NCBI GenBank assembly: GCA_020048895.1
Contig: JAIFLV010000140.1
Span: forward strand, 1-35,226
DNA length: 35,226 bases
Direction: 5' to 3'
From: Rhodoferax sp.
GTDB lineage: Bacteria; Pseudomonadota; Gammaproteobacteria; Burkholderiales; Burkholderiaceae_C
Part shown: positions 7,579-17,294 of the stretch, in pieces
How the letters are laid out: each line of letters starts with the position of its first letter
Position numbering within the stretch: position 1 is the stretch's first letter
The notes under the pieces: model-generated
Seen by the model: only the letters and a program-made list of their open reading frames with translations
Told to the model about the DNA's origin: nothing
The model's database searches: none
Position numbers and translations under genes: made by a program

Positions 7579-9552
7579 CTAGTTTTCCAGCCGCAGCGTG
7601 ACCATCGCGCGACGCTCAAAGAGATAACCTACCGCCCCATCCTTGTAAGGGTCGCCCAGGTTTTGTACCGTCAATGCCACCTCGGCCTTTTGCCTGCCCA
7701 GCCGCAGGGGCTGGGCCAGACGCAGATCCCAGCGTGACATCGAATGCAAATTGCCGGTATCCTCATTCGACATCAATGCACTGTTTTGAAACATGTTGTA
7801 CATCACCGAGAGGTTGAGGCCCGAGCCAAAGGTATGCATCACGCTCAGCGCGCTGGCATATTCCGGCGCGCCGTGGGTGGTACGAAACCGGTGCTTGCCA
7901 AGCCGGGTGCCCAGCGTATAGGGCAAACCACTCACCCGGGTCCAGGTCTGGTTGAAAAAGACCACGGTGGATGCGGTTGGTTTCCACGCCACCTGGTACT
8001 CGGCCCCTGCGCTGGTGTAGGTATCCTCGTTGACGCAATCGGTGGGGATATCGGGATTGCACCAGATGCCATCAGAGACCCGCTCGCGGAACACCCTCAG
8101 ATCACCTGCCAGATTGGCAACCGGCCAACTGGCGTTGTAGCCCAACTCCTGCGCGTTGATTTTCTCGGCACCTACGTTGCCACTGGCTTGGACATAGGGC
8201 GGCGTCGGATTCTCGCCCCGCGGGTCGTAGTAGCGGACCAAGGCGTACTTTTCATACGCACTCGGTGTCCGAAACGCCGTGGAAACCCCGGCCCGCACTA
8301 CATGGTTATCCGCAGCACGCCAGTTCAACATCAGACGCGGCGATATCGAGTCGCCTGAAATGTCATTATGGTCTGCCATAAACCCGGCGTTCACGATCAG
8401 CGAGGGCGTCCAGCGCCATTCGGCATTGCCAAACAACCGCGTGAAGCGGGTGGCGACGCGGCCCCGCTTGTCAAAGCCTGAGGGCGAGACCACCCGTTCG
8501 CTTTGGTACTCCACCCCGGCCACGGTACGCAAGTCCGCCGACAGCCGTTTGGTGTACTGCACACCCACCACGTCGATAAACTCTTCACCGCTGAAAATGA
8601 TGGAAATGCCGTAGTAGGGAGCAAAGTCCGGGTCCGGATTGCGATAGGTAAATGAGTCCCGGTTGGTCATTTCCGTATGGGAAAGCGACACCGCGAGGTC
8701 GGAATCCTGATCCAGGCTGTAGCTGCCGTTAAGCTGAACATAGCGCGACCCCATATAGCGCGTGCGGGCGACATTGCCGTATTCACCCGGATCGGTACTG
8801 CCGCGACCGGCATCGATATTCACTGCACCTGCCCGCAAGTCGATTGCTGCACCAGAAGATGTGCCCCAGCGGGACGAAAAATTGACGCGGCTGGTGCGAC
8901 TGCTGCCGAAGGCACCCGCGAGGCCCGCATCGGCCCTGCGGTCGACGCTGATGCGGTACATGGCCTGCGGGTCGCCCCAACCGATGCTGGCACTGGCATC
9001 GGCAATGGCGTTGCCCCCTGCCGTCACGCTCGATCGCATGCCGCCGGTATCCAGCACGTCGCGCGAAATAATGTTGACCACGCCCAGGAAAGCCCGCGCA
9101 CCGTAGGCGGCCGAATTGGAGCCGCGCATCACCTCAATGCGCTCAATGTCGTCGAGCCCGAGTGTTTGCAGGCCAATGCCGGTGGATCCGAACAAGTACC
9201 CCGAATACACTGCACGCCCGTCCACCAGCACCTGCAACCGGTTGGAAAAGTCATCGCTTCGCCCGTGGTACGACACCATCGGGGCATCTGTTTCGTAGGA
9301 CGTGGTGGTCTGAAAACCCGGCACCAGGCGCAACAGGTCAGCCACGTCCCGTGCGCCCGACATCCGGATAAATTGGCGATCGAGGATAGTCACCGCGCCG
9401 GGCGCCTCGTCAAGCCGCTGTGCCAAGCGGGAGACCGACAGCACAATGGGCATCTCACCCAGAAAGTCGTGCTCGGACAGTGAACCGGCGCCTTGCACAG
9501 AGGCGCACCCTGCCGCAAACAGCAGAGCGACGGATAACGGAAAAATTTTCAT
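7579..9552 (-). CDS. TonB-dependent outer-membrane receptor
   Basis: 657 residues from ATG 9552, with a signal peptide (MKIFPLSVALLFAAGCASVQ). The plug domain is clear: EAPGAVTILDRQFIRMSGA, DVADLLRLVPGFQ, QVLVDGRAVYSG, GLDDIERIEVMRGSNSA, YGARAFLGVVNIISRD. A beta-barrel of alternating polar/hydrophobic strands follows to RRAMVTLRLEN. The last residue is Asn rather than the usual aromatic. Such receptors bind large or scarce solutes and move them to the periplasm with TonB energy. The head region (FLGEMPIVLSVSRLAQ) resembles TonB-dependent proteins with a short leader rather than FecA-type N-terminal signalling domains. It heads a three-gene unit with a binding protein and a hybrid kinase, pointing to sensing or regulated uptake. 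The substrate cannot be told from sequence. Confidence 0.9.
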   Translation of the reverse strand: MKIFPLSVALLFAAGCASVQGAGSLSEHDFLGEMPIVLSVSRLAQRLDEAPGAVTILDRQFIRMSGARDVADLLRLVPGFQTTTSYETDAPMVSYHGRSDDFSNRLQVLVDGRAVYSGYLFGSTGIGLQTLGLDDIERIEVMRGSNSAAYGARAFLGVVNIISRDVLDTGGMRSSVTAGGNAIADASASIGWGDPQAMYRISVDRRADAGLAGAFGSSRTSRVNFSSRWGTSSGAAIDLRAGAVNIDAGRGSTDPGEYGNVARTRYMGSRYVQLNGSYSLDQDSDLAVSLSHTEMTNRDSFTYRNPDPDFAPYYGISIIFSGEEFIDVVGVQYTKRLSADLRTVAGVEYQSERVVSPSGFDKRGRVATRFTRLFGNAEWRWTPSLIVNAGFMADHNDISGDSISPRLMLNWRAADNHVVRAGVSTAFRTPSAYEKYALVRYYDPRGENPTPPYVQASGNVGAEKINAQELGYNASWPVANLAGDLRVFRERVSDGIWCNPDIPTDCVNEDTYTSAGAEYQVAWKPTASTVVFFNQTWTRVSGLPYTLGTRLGKHRFRTTHGAPEYASALSVMHTFGSGLNLSVMYNMFQNSALMSNEDTGNLHSMSRWDLRLAQPLRLGRQKAEVALTVQNLGDPYKDGAVGYLFERRAMVTLRLEN

Positions 9553-9660
9553 GCTAATTGCCAACATCAATTGCAAGGCCAAGGCTCCCTATGCTGCAAT
9601 TCTGCACGCATTTCGACCCAAAGCTGCCGCATGTTTGCGCCCCGATAGACAATAGTGCCC

Positions 9661-10821
9661 ATGACCGAACGCTCCACGCCCCGCATCATTCCTGTAGTCG
9701 GCCACCGGGAGGCCGGATTGGCGCTGCCGCAAAGTTTGCGCAATGCCCAATCACCCGCCGCCGCCGGGCTGCTCACCGATGCGCGTGGACGGCCCTTGCG
9801 CGACTTGCGTATCAGCGTGACCGACCGCTGCAATTTCCGCTGTAGCTACTGCATGCCCAAGGCTACGTTCGACAAGGACTACCCCTACCTGCCGCACGCT
9901 TCGCTGCTGAGTTTTGAGGAAATCACGCGCCTGGCGCGGCTGTTTGTGCAGCATGGGGTGCAGAAGATTCGACTCACCGGCGGTGAACCCCTGTTGCGCA
10001 AGAACATCGAAGTGCTGATCGAACAACTGTCTGGCCTGCGCACCCCCGCGGGCCTACCGCTGGACCTGACACTCACCACCAATGGCTCGCTGTTGGCCCG
10101 CAAGGCCTGCGCCTTGAAGGCCGCTGGACTCAAGCGCGTGACGGTCAGCCTCGACGGGCTCGACGACGCGGTGTTTCGGACCATGAACGATGTCGATTTC
10201 CCGGTCGCCGATGTCCTGGCAGGCCTGGACGCAGCGCAAGCGGCCGGCCTTGGCCCGATCAAGGTCAACATGGTCGTCAAGCGGGGGACCAACGACCACG
10301 AAATCCTGCCCATGGCGCGGCACTTCAAAAACTCGGGCGTCGTTCTGCGCTTTATTGAGTACATGGACGTCGGCGTGACCAACGGCTGGCGTATGCAGGA
10401 AGTGATGCCATCGGCTGAAGTCATCGCGCGCATTCACAACGAAATGCCGCTGGTACCGCTGGAAGCTGCGGCACCGGGTGAAACTGCCCAGCGTTGGGGC
10501 TATGCCGATGCCCGTGGAAACCACGACGCCACGGGTAGTGAAATTGGTGTCATCAGCAGCGTGACGCAGGCCTTCTGCGGCGACTGCAACCGCGCCCGCC
10601 TCTCCACCGAAGGGCGCCTGTACCTGTGCCTGTTTGCGTCGCAGGGTTACGATCTGAAAACCTTGCTGCGGGGCGCGGAAAGCGACGCAAGCATCAGCGA
10701 TGCGCTGGCTCGGATCTGGCAGCAACGCAGTGACCGTTATTCCGAATTGCGCAGCACCCTGGGTGCCGACGCCGGTGGACCCGGCGGTCGGCGTATTGAA
10801 ATGAGCTACATAGGCGGCTAA
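9661..10821 (+). CDS. moaA: GTP 3',8-cyclase MoaA (molybdenum cofactor biosynthesis)
   Basis: 386 residues from ATG 9661 (GTG 9655 would add two). This radical-SAM enzyme converts GTP to the cyclic precursor of cPMP in the first step of molybdopterin synthesis. The SAM-cluster motif is [10 protein letters not shown], with Cys at about 57, 61 and 64. [10 protein letters not shown] follows, and the C-terminal second-cluster region [11 protein letters not shown] with [10 protein letters not shown] is intact. The essential Gly-Gly tail is present (MSYIGG). The N-terminal extension of about 35 residues makes it longer than E. coli MoaA. It is divergent from the TonB receptor gene across 108 bases and is followed by mobA after 32 bases, likely one operon with moeA. 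Confidence 0.96.
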   Translation: MTERSTPRIIPVVGHREAGLALPQSLRNAQSPAAAGLLTDARGRPLRDLRISVTDRCNFRCSYCMPKATFDKDYPYLPHASLLSFEEITRLARLFVQHGVQKIRLTGGEPLLRKNIEVLIEQLSGLRTPAGLPLDLTLTTNGSLLARKACALKAAGLKRVTVSLDGLDDAVFRTMNDVDFPVADVLAGLDAAQAAGLGPIKVNMVVKRGTNDHEILPMARHFKNSGVVLRFIEYMDVGVTNGWRMQEVMPSAEVIARIHNEMPLVPLEAAAPGETAQRWGYADARGNHDATGSEIGVISSVTQAFCGDCNRARLSTEGRLYLCLFASQGYDLKTLLRGAESDASISDALARIWQQRSDRYSELRSTLGADAGGPGGRRIEMSYIGG

Positions 10822-10853
10822 ACCGTGCGCTCCAACCCACTTTTACCACCGCC

Positions 10854-11504
10854 ATGACGCTGTCCATCCCACTCGCATCAATCACCGGCGTGGTGCTGGC
10901 CGGAGGGCGTGGCACCCGCATGGGCGGCGTCGACAAGGGGCTGCAGCTTTTTCGCGGTCAACCACTGGCGCAGTGGACGCTCAATCGCCTGGCACCGCAA
11001 GTCGGCACCCTGCTGGTCAACGCCAACCGCAACCTGGAGCATTACGCCACCTTGGGTGCCAAGGTGTGTACCGATGGCACCGAACTGGGCGACTACGCCG
11101 GCCCGCTGGCGGGGGTGATGACTGCACTGGCGCACTGCACCACGCCCTACCTCGTCACCGTGCCCTGCGACACGCCCCTGTTTCCGCACGACCTGGTGCC
11201 CCGCATGGCGGCTGCACTGGCCCAACAACAAGCCGATTTCGCCGTCGCCAGCGGCCCCGAAGAAGACGGCACCCTGCGAGCGCAGCCGGTTTTCTGCCTG
11301 ATGCACACCCGTGTCCTTAACAGCTTGCGACAATTCACCGCGGTCGGCGGACGCAAAGTGGATGCCTGGACCGCCCAGCATGTGACGGTGCAGGTGCCGT
11401 TTAACCTGCCCGGCGACGACGCCTGCAGCTTCTTCAACGCCAATACGCTTGCCGAGTTGCAGCGGCTGGATTGTGACACCCAGACTTCTCCACCCCGCCC
11501 ATGA
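10854..11504 (+). CDS. mobA: Molybdenum cofactor guanylyltransferase MobA
   Basis: 216 residues. It attaches GMP to molybdopterin, giving the MGD form used by DMSO-reductase-family enzymes. The nucleotide-binding loop [16 protein letters not shown], the [10 protein letters not shown] segment and the metal-binding PCDTPLFP are all visible. It sits 32 bases after moaA, and its TGA overlaps the moeA ATG by four bases (ATGA), implying translational coupling. A molybdenum hydroxylase-type alternative (MocA) is less likely because of the GGxDKGL loop and the mob/moe context. Confidence 0.95.
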   Translation: MTLSIPLASITGVVLAGGRGTRMGGVDKGLQLFRGQPLAQWTLNRLAPQVGTLLVNANRNLEHYATLGAKVCTDGTELGDYAGPLAGVMTALAHCTTPYLVTVPCDTPLFPHDLVPRMAAALAQQQADFAVASGPEEDGTLRAQPVFCLMHTRVLNSLRQFTAVGGRKVDAWTAQHVTVQVPFNLPGDDACSFFNANTLAELQRLDCDTQTSPPRP

Positions 11505-12853
11505 AATCACTTGACCAGATTGCCGCTGGCCTGCAGGGTTACGACCCGCAGGCGATGACGTGTGACGATGTACACCGCTTCCTTCAGCAATTGGTCACCC
11601 CAATGGCGCGGACACTGGAGCTGCCGCTGCTCCAAGCGCTAGGCAGGGTGCTGGCGTGCGACGTGGTGTCGCCGCTGGATGTCCCGCCCCATGACAACTC
11701 GGCGATGGACGGCTACGCGTTTGCAGGTGCGCAACTCGTGCCGGAGGGCGCACCGTTGACGCTGCAGATCGTGGGCACCGCCCTGGCCGGTAAAGCCTGG
11801 AGTGGCACGGTGGCTCCAGGTGAATGCGTGAAGATCATGACCGGAGCCATCATGCCGGTGGGACTGGACACCGTGGTGCCGCAGGAGTTGGTAACCGCGT
11901 CAGCCAATAGCATCCGCATTCCCGCGGGCGTGGTGGTGGCCGGCGACAACCGGCGACTGCGCGGCGAAGACCTCGCCTGCGACCGGGAAGCGCTACAAAA
12001 AGGGGAGCTGCTCACGCCCGCCAGATTAGGGCTGGCGGCCTCTTTGGGTCTCAAAACGCTGACGGTTTTCCGCCCCTTGCGGGTGGCCTACTTCTCCACC
12101 GGCGATGAGATTCTGTCGCTAGGCGACGCGCCGCGTGAAGGTGCGGTGTTTGACAGCAACCGCTACACCGTATTTGGACTGCTCACGCGCCTGGGCTGCG
12201 AGGTGCTGGACCTGGGGGTGGTGCGCGACGACCCGGCGCTGCTGGAGGCCGCATTTCTGGACGCCGCCAACCGGGCCGACGCCATCATCACCAGCGGCGG
12301 CGTCAGCGTGGGCGAAGCCGATTTCACCAAGGTTTTGATGAAGCAACTCGGCGATGTGGCTTTTTGGCGCATTGCCATGCGTCCTGGTCGCCCCATGGCA
12401 GTGGGACGGATCTTCAAGACGAAAAGTGCCTCTGACGCCCGTAGTACAAGCGCAAGCAGCTATGAAAATGATAGTGCCTTGAAGAGCTTGGGTGATTCCG
12501 GTGCCATCGTTTTTGGCCTTCCCGGCAACCCGGTGGCGGTGATGGTGACCTTTTTGGCCTTTGTACGCCCTGCCCTGCTGCAAATGATGGGCGCGAAAGC
12601 AGCGGTGCAACCCTTGCTGCAAGCCAGAAGCCTGGAGAACATCCGCAAAAAGCCCGGGCGCACCGAGTACCAGCGCGTGTGGGTGTCGACCGCCGCCGAC
12701 GGCAGCCTGGAAGTGCGCTCCACCGGCAACCAGGGTTCGGGCGTGCTGCGCTCCATGGCAGAGGCCAACGGCCTGCTCGTGCTGGAGCACACCCAAGGCA
12801 ACGTCGCCGTCGGCGACACCGTCAACGTGATGATGTTTGACGGCGTGGTTTAG
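11501..12853 (+). CDS. moeA: Molybdopterin molybdenumtransferase MoeA with in-frame repeat insert
   Basis: 450 residues, longer than the roughly 400-420 typical. It inserts molybdate into adenylylated molybdopterin. Domain landmarks are [23 protein letters not shown], the MoCF-binding fold [10 protein letters not shown] with SNRY and [12 protein letters not shown], and [17 protein letters not shown], then a C-terminal beta domain. Between [12 protein letters not shown] and IVFGLPGNP, where relatives have only a few residues, there are about 28 low-complexity residues rich in Ser, Asp and Lys. They are encoded by repeat copy C (12419-12472) plus short flanks, and no frame is lost. The insert lies in a loop next to the active-site strand but the motifs on both sides are intact, so function is probably kept. 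It converges with the RND permease with one base between stops. Confidence 0.95.
   Translation: MKSLDQIAAGLQGYDPQAMTCDDVHRFLQQLVTPMARTLELPLLQALGRVLACDVVSPLDVPPHDNSAMDGYAFAGAQLVPEGAPLTLQIVGTALAGKAWSGTVAPGECVKIMTGAIMPVGLDTVVPQELVTASANSIRIPAGVVVAGDNRRLRGEDLACDREALQKGELLTPARLGLAASLGLKTLTVFRPLRVAYFSTGDEILSLGDAPREGAVFDSNRYTVFGLLTRLGCEVLDLGVVRDDPALLEAAFLDAANRADAIITSGGVSVGEADFTKVLMKQLGDVAFWRIAMRPGRPMAVGRIFKTKSASDARSTSASSYENDSALKSLGDSGAIVFGLPGNPVAVMVTFLAFVRPALLQMMGAKAAVQPLLQARSLENIRKKPGRTEYQRVWVSTAADGSLEVRSTGNQGSGVLRSMAEANGLLVLEHTQGNVAVGDTVNVMMFDGVV
12419..12472 (-). repeat. Dispersed repeat, copy C, in frame in moeA
   Basis: Read on the minus strand, this stretch contains TAGCTGCTTGCGCTTGTAC, then TACGGGCGTCAGAGGCAC. 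These align with copies A (36-85) and B (22488-22547) around the ACGGGCG core and the TAGCTGC(C/T)TGCGC left half shared with B. The gene reads the complement (peptide [16 protein letters not shown]). Compared with copy B, which is also read as complement, the reading frame is different. The boundaries are approximate. Confidence 0.6.
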
Positions 12854-12854
12854 G

Positions 12855-15800
12855 CTAGTTGTCCACAGTCTCTAAACGGGTGACCGGGCCACTGCCACTG
12901 AAGCGGTCCAGCGCGAGGTAAATGACGGGTGTGATGTAAAGCGTCACCGCCTGCGAAAACACCAGTCCACCCACCACAGCCAAGCCCAGCGGCTGACGAA
13001 GCTCGGCACCTGAACCCAGCCCCAGCGCAATCGGCAAAGCGCCCATGAGCGCGGCCAGCGTGGTCATCATGATCGGACGAAACCGCAACACACAGGCCTC
13101 CCGAATCGCCTGCGCCGGCGTCATGCCGTGGTGGCGTTGGGCATCCAGCGCGAAATCGATCATCATGATGGCGTTCTTCTTCACGATGCCAATCAACAGC
13201 AAAATGCCAATGGTGGCGATCACGGTCAGATCCTGGCCAAAAAGCATCAGCGTGCCCAGTGCGCCGACAGCCGCTGAAGGCAAACCGGCCAGAATCGTGA
13301 TGGGATGGATGTAGCTCTCGTACAAAACACCGAGCAGCACGTAGATGACAAGCAACGCCGACAGGATGAGCACCAGCTGGTTGCCCTGCGAACTCTTGAA
13401 GACCGCAGCCTCGCCACCATAGCTGGCAATGATGGACGACGGCAGGTTGATCGCCTCGCGCGCCGCATCGATGCGCGCCGTGGCATCGCCCAGTGCGGCG
13501 CCGGGGGCCAGATTGAACGATACCGTGACGGCCTGCAGTTGCCCCACGTGGTTGATGGAGGTGGGGCCAACGGTGCGCTCCACCTGCGTGAAGGCCGATA
13601 GCGGTACCAATGCGCCAGTCGTGGCGCGCACATAGATGCCACCCACAGCACTCTCGTCGAGTTTGGCCTCCGGCGCGACTTCCAGAATCACCTGGTAACT
13701 GTCGGTTGCCAAATAGATGGTCGACACCTGGCGCTCACCAAAGGCACTGAATAGTGCCGAGCGAATTGCCTCAATCGACACCCCGAGCGAATTGGCGCGG
13801 TCACGGTCAATGCGCAACTGGGCCTGCAAGCCACGCAATTGGGCGTCACTTGTGACATCGCGAAACAGTGCATCGCCACGCAGGCGCTCCTGCAGCCTGG
13901 TTGCCCAGACATTGAGCTCATCGGCACGCACGCTCTTCAGGATGTACTGGTACTGCGCCTTGCTTGGGCGCCCGCCAAGTTGCAGGTTCTGAATGGGCCG
14001 CATGAAGACCGTGATACCGGTCACATCGCGTAACTTGCGCCGCAACCCCTCTACGACCTGCTTCATGGGTTGGCGCTGTCCGTGCGGCTTGAGATTGATG
14101 AACATGCGCCCGGTATTCTGTGCCCCACCACCGCCATTGAAGGAACTCACAGTCAAGACATTGGGGTCCGCGCGTATCACCGCAGCGGCCTTGCCCTGCA
14201 AACGGACCATCTCCGCAAACGAGGTGTCTTCTGCGGCCTCGGTCGTCACCGTAATCTGCCCGATATCTTCTTCTGGAAAAAATCCTTTGGGAATGACATT
14301 GAACAGCCAGCCGGTCGCCACGAAGGTAATCAACGCCACCAGCAGCACGAATTTGCGATGGGCCAGTGCGCTGTCGAGGCTGCGCGAATACCAGGCCAGA
14401 ACTGCATTGAACCCGCGCTCAAAGAGTTGCACCAGATAGGGGGGATGGGCATCGTGGGAGTGGTCCGCAAGGAACCGGCTCGCCAGCATAGGCACCAGGG
14501 TCAGCGAAACAAAGGCGGACACCACAATGGCCAGCCCCACGACCACGGCAAACTCGTGAAACAAGAGGCCGATGACGCCGGGCATGAAGAAAATCGGAAT
14601 GAAGACTGCCACCAAAGAGGTGGAAATGGAGATGATGGTGAACCCCACCTCGCGCGAACCGCGCAGCGCTGCATTGAAAGGCGACTCGCCATTCTCCACG
14701 TGGCGCATGATGTTTTCCAGCATCACGATCGCGTCGTCTACCACCAGACCCACCGCGAGGGTCAGGCCCAGCAGCGACACATTGTCCAGGCTGTAATTCA
14801 GGCCCCAGAGCAATGCCACCGCGCCAACCAGGGAAACCGGCAGCGATAACGCGGGAATCACGGTGGCGACAAAGCGTCGCAGAAACAGAAAGATCACCAG
14901 AATGACCAGCGCAATGGTGCCCAGCAACGTCAGTGACACATCTGCCAGCGACTCACGTACCGACACCGACCGATCGTTCACCGCCGTCATATTGACGGAT
15001 TGCGGCATCTGTTCCTTGAGCCTGGGAAGGGTGGCACGTACCGCATCGACCACCCGCACCGTGTTGGCACCGGGCTGGCGCAGAATGGCCAGGGTGATGG
15101 ACGGCTCGCCATTGAGGTTGGCGTAGGAGCGGGTGGTTTCCACGCTGTCTTCCACGGTCGCCACATCGCGCAGCCGCACGGTGTTGCCATTGCGGCTGGA
15201 CACAATGATGTCGGCGAATTCCGCGGCGTTGCGCAGCTGCTTGTTGGCCTGCAACATCAGCATCTGGCGATTGTCCTCCAGCGTGCCCACCGGTGTATTG
15301 ACATTGGCTGCACGTAACGCTGCAGATAACTCATCAAGGCCAATGTTGCGAACGACCAGCGCTTCGGGCAGCACCCGCACCCGGACGGCATAGCGTTTGG
15401 AGCCAAAAATGTTCACCTGCGCCACACCATCAAGGGTCGACAATGTCGGCGTAATCAGATGCTCGGCGTAATCCTGTAGTTCAGAGGGCGCCAGCGACGG
15501 CGACGTCAAGGCTACCAACAGCACGGGCGAATCAGCCGGGTTAACCTTGCGGTACGAAGGAGGCTGGGTCATATCCTGCGGCAAGGACCGCTGCGCGCGC
15601 AACAATGCCGCCTGAACGTCGAGTGCAGCACTGTCAATATTGCGCCCTTCGTCAAATTCCAGTGTCAGCGACGTCCCCCCCAGCGTGCTGGTGGAACTGA
15701 TAACCGCCAGGCCTGGAATGGTCTGAAACTGTTTCTCCAAAGGCAAAGCCACTGAAGTTGCCATGGTTTCCGGATTCGCTCCCGGCAGCGAAGCAGAAAC

Positions 15801-15938
15801 GCTGATGACCGGCGTGTCATAGCTCGGAAGCGCTGCCACCGGGATGCTGCGGTAGCCAATCACCCCGGCCAGCACAATGGCGGCATTCAGCAGGACCGTC
15901 ATCACCGGACGGCGAATGAACAGTTCGGACAGGTTCAT
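12855..15938 (-). CDS. RND multidrug efflux permease (MdtB/MdtC-like)
   Basis: 1027 residues, the standard size of an inner-membrane RND (HAE1) permease with 12 helices and two large periplasmic loops. It exchanges protons for export of drugs or other amphiphiles. The N-terminus FIRRPVMTVLLNAAIVLAG, the porter-domain DIVV-type segments, the proton-relay pair in GLVVDDAIVMLENI, and GIVKKNAIMMIDFAL in the second half are intact. The overall wording (VAALPSYDTPVISV, GRNIDSAALDVQAAL) is closest in memory to MdtB/MdtC. Its ATG overlaps the stop of the membrane fusion gene by four bases. No TolC-type outer-membrane gene is next to it, so it must borrow one. The substrate is unknown. Confidence 0.94.
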   Translation of the reverse strand: MNLSELFIRRPVMTVLLNAAIVLAGVIGYRSIPVAALPSYDTPVISVSASLPGANPETMATSVALPLEKQFQTIPGLAVISSTSTLGGTSLTLEFDEGRNIDSAALDVQAALLRAQRSLPQDMTQPPSYRKVNPADSPVLLVALTSPSLAPSELQDYAEHLITPTLSTLDGVAQVNIFGSKRYAVRVRVLPEALVVRNIGLDELSAALRAANVNTPVGTLEDNRQMLMLQANKQLRNAAEFADIIVSSRNGNTVRLRDVATVEDSVETTRSYANLNGEPSITLAILRQPGANTVRVVDAVRATLPRLKEQMPQSVNMTAVNDRSVSVRESLADVSLTLLGTIALVILVIFLFLRRFVATVIPALSLPVSLVGAVALLWGLNYSLDNVSLLGLTLAVGLVVDDAIVMLENIMRHVENGESPFNAALRGSREVGFTIISISTSLVAVFIPIFFMPGVIGLLFHEFAVVVGLAIVVSAFVSLTLVPMLASRFLADHSHDAHPPYLVQLFERGFNAVLAWYSRSLDSALAHRKFVLLVALITFVATGWLFNVIPKGFFPEEDIGQITVTTEAAEDTSFAEMVRLQGKAAAVIRADPNVLTVSSFNGGGGAQNTGRMFINLKPHGQRQPMKQVVEGLRRKLRDVTGITVFMRPIQNLQLGGRPSKAQYQYILKSVRADELNVWATRLQERLRGDALFRDVTSDAQLRGLQAQLRIDRDRANSLGVSIEAIRSALFSAFGERQVSTIYLATDSYQVILEVAPEAKLDESAVGGIYVRATTGALVPLSAFTQVERTVGPTSINHVGQLQAVTVSFNLAPGAALGDATARIDAAREAINLPSSIIASYGGEAAVFKSSQGNQLVLILSALLVIYVLLGVLYESYIHPITILAGLPSAAVGALGTLMLFGQDLTVIATIGILLLIGIVKKNAIMMIDFALDAQRHHGMTPAQAIREACVLRFRPIMMTTLAALMGALPIALGLGSGAELRQPLGLAVVGGLVFSQAVTLYITPVIYLALDRFSGSGPVTRLETVDN

Positions 15939-17191
15939 GGTGCGGTGCTCGCGGGTTGGGCCGGTGCCGTCGCGCCAGAAGCTACCTTGGCTGGCCCCTT
16001 GGCCCCGGGTGTGCGCTCCACAACCGCAACGTCTGGGCGCAGGTTTTGACGACCCTCAAGCACAACTTTGTCACCCGCAGAAACGCCCGTTACCGCCGCC
16101 TCTTCACCCTGGGTGGCCAGCATCTGCACCGGTTTGGAAACCGCTTTGCCCTTGTCAGCCACATACACGATGGAGCCTCGCATATTCTGCACAATGGCAG
16201 CGGTGGGAATCACCGTGGCGTCTGCCAGTGTTTCAGCCACAAACGACACTTTGACAAAGGCACCGGGCCACAATTTGCTGTCAGCGTTTGCAAACCGGGC
16301 GCGTGCCTTGACCGTGCCAGTCGTAGCGTCCACCGCGTTGTCAACAAACAGCAGTTTACCGGTCAACGCGTTCTTGTCCTCCGGCAGACGTGCCTTGACA
16401 GTCGCGCCGCCCGCCTGAAGACCGGCCAGCACCATGCCCAGATTGCGCTGAGGCAAATTGAAGCTCACATTGACCGGGTCCAACTGGGTGATGGTGACCA
16501 ATGGCGTCTGGTTGGCTTGCACGGAGGTACCCGAAAACACGTTGATCGCGCCCAACCGGCCCGCAAGCGATGCTTTGACCCCGGTATGGGACAGCGCCAC
16601 CAGGGCTGCATCAAGGGCGGCGCGGTCGGCAGCTACTGCGGCCCGTTGCGCCTCCACCTGTGTCTGGCTGGTATCGAGTGCGCCCTGCGAGATAAAGTTC
16701 TTGTCCAGCAACTCGCGACTGCGCGCAAACTGACGTTGCGCATCGGCCAGCGTTGCCTCATCTTTGGCCAACTGCGCCCGCATTTTTGCCACATTGGTCT
16801 CGTCGGCCCGACTATCCAGGCTGAACAGCAACTGACCCGTACGCACGAACTGCCCTTCTTGCACATGCACCTGGGTGACCACGCCACTGGCCTGTGGTTT
16901 GACTTCGACACTGGACACCGGTGTGACCACACCCACCGCCTCCAGAATGATTTCGAAACTGCGGCGCTTGGCCTCCACCGTGGTGACCGACACCGGGCCT
17001 GCACCGCCACCACCGGGTTTGCCAGCCGGTGCGGGGCCGCTTGGGTTAGCCGGGGCACTGGCCCCAGAAACCGCCGGTGCGCTGCCGATGGTGGAACCGT
17101 TGCCACCCGCTTCTTTCGCGCCGCAACCGGCCAAAATGACTGCCAAAGCGAATGCGGCTATTTGAAAATGTCGTGGGATAACTGTTTTCAT
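15935..17191 (-). CDS. RND efflux membrane fusion lipoprotein (MdtA-like)
   Basis: 418 residues from ATG 17191. A lipoprotein signal with lipobox LAGC puts the lipidated Cys at about 23. A Gly/Pro/Ala-rich linker (about 30-75) follows, then the HlyD/MdtA body: VKPQASGVVTQVHVQEGQFV (first lipoyl half), an alpha-hairpin rich in Lys, Asp and Arg (ETNVAKMRAQLAKDEATLAD) and the second lipoyl half near GVKASLAGRLGAINVF. Next come the beta-barrel and membrane-proximal domains to GEEAAVTGVSAGDKVVLEG. It links the permease to an outer-membrane channel. A longer open frame upstream (67 codons) has no signal peptide and was not used. It is the first gene of the two-gene pump operon, and 103 bases separate it from the rnhA stop. 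Confidence 0.93.
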   Translation of the reverse strand: MKTVIPRHFQIAAFALAVILAGCGAKEAGGNGSTIGSAPAVSGASAPANPSGPAPAGKPGGGGAGPVSVTTVEAKRRSFEIILEAVGVVTPVSSVEVKPQASGVVTQVHVQEGQFVRTGQLLFSLDSRADETNVAKMRAQLAKDEATLADAQRQFARSRELLDKNFISQGALDTSQTQVEAQRAAVAADRAALDAALVALSHTGVKASLAGRLGAINVFSGTSVQANQTPLVTITQLDPVNVSFNLPQRNLGMVLAGLQAGGATVKARLPEDKNALTGKLLFVDNAVDATTGTVKARARFANADSKLWPGAFVKVSFVAETLADATVIPTAAIVQNMRGSIVYVADKGKAVSKPVQMLATQGEEAAVTGVSAGDKVVLEGRQNLRPDVAVVERTPGAKGPAKVASGATAPAQPASTAP

Positions 17192-17294
17192 GAAACGATG
17201 ACGCTCTCTCAAATTCGGAACCAGTGCGCAACAGTGCACCAGAGAGGGCAATGTACCAGTTCGGACAATCCAGGCACGAAGCTGCGCGCTCCCA

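Noticed and set aside
9480-9552. Lipoprotein reading of the TonB receptor leader (FAAGC)
   Set aside because: The lipobox is weak and TonB-dependent receptors are integral barrels, so an ordinary signal peptide is more likely.
9553-9660. TTGCAA and TGCAAT spaced 18 bases apart as the moaA promoter
   Set aside because: The spacing is good but the -10 match is poor (four of six), and such pairs occur by chance. Not annotated.
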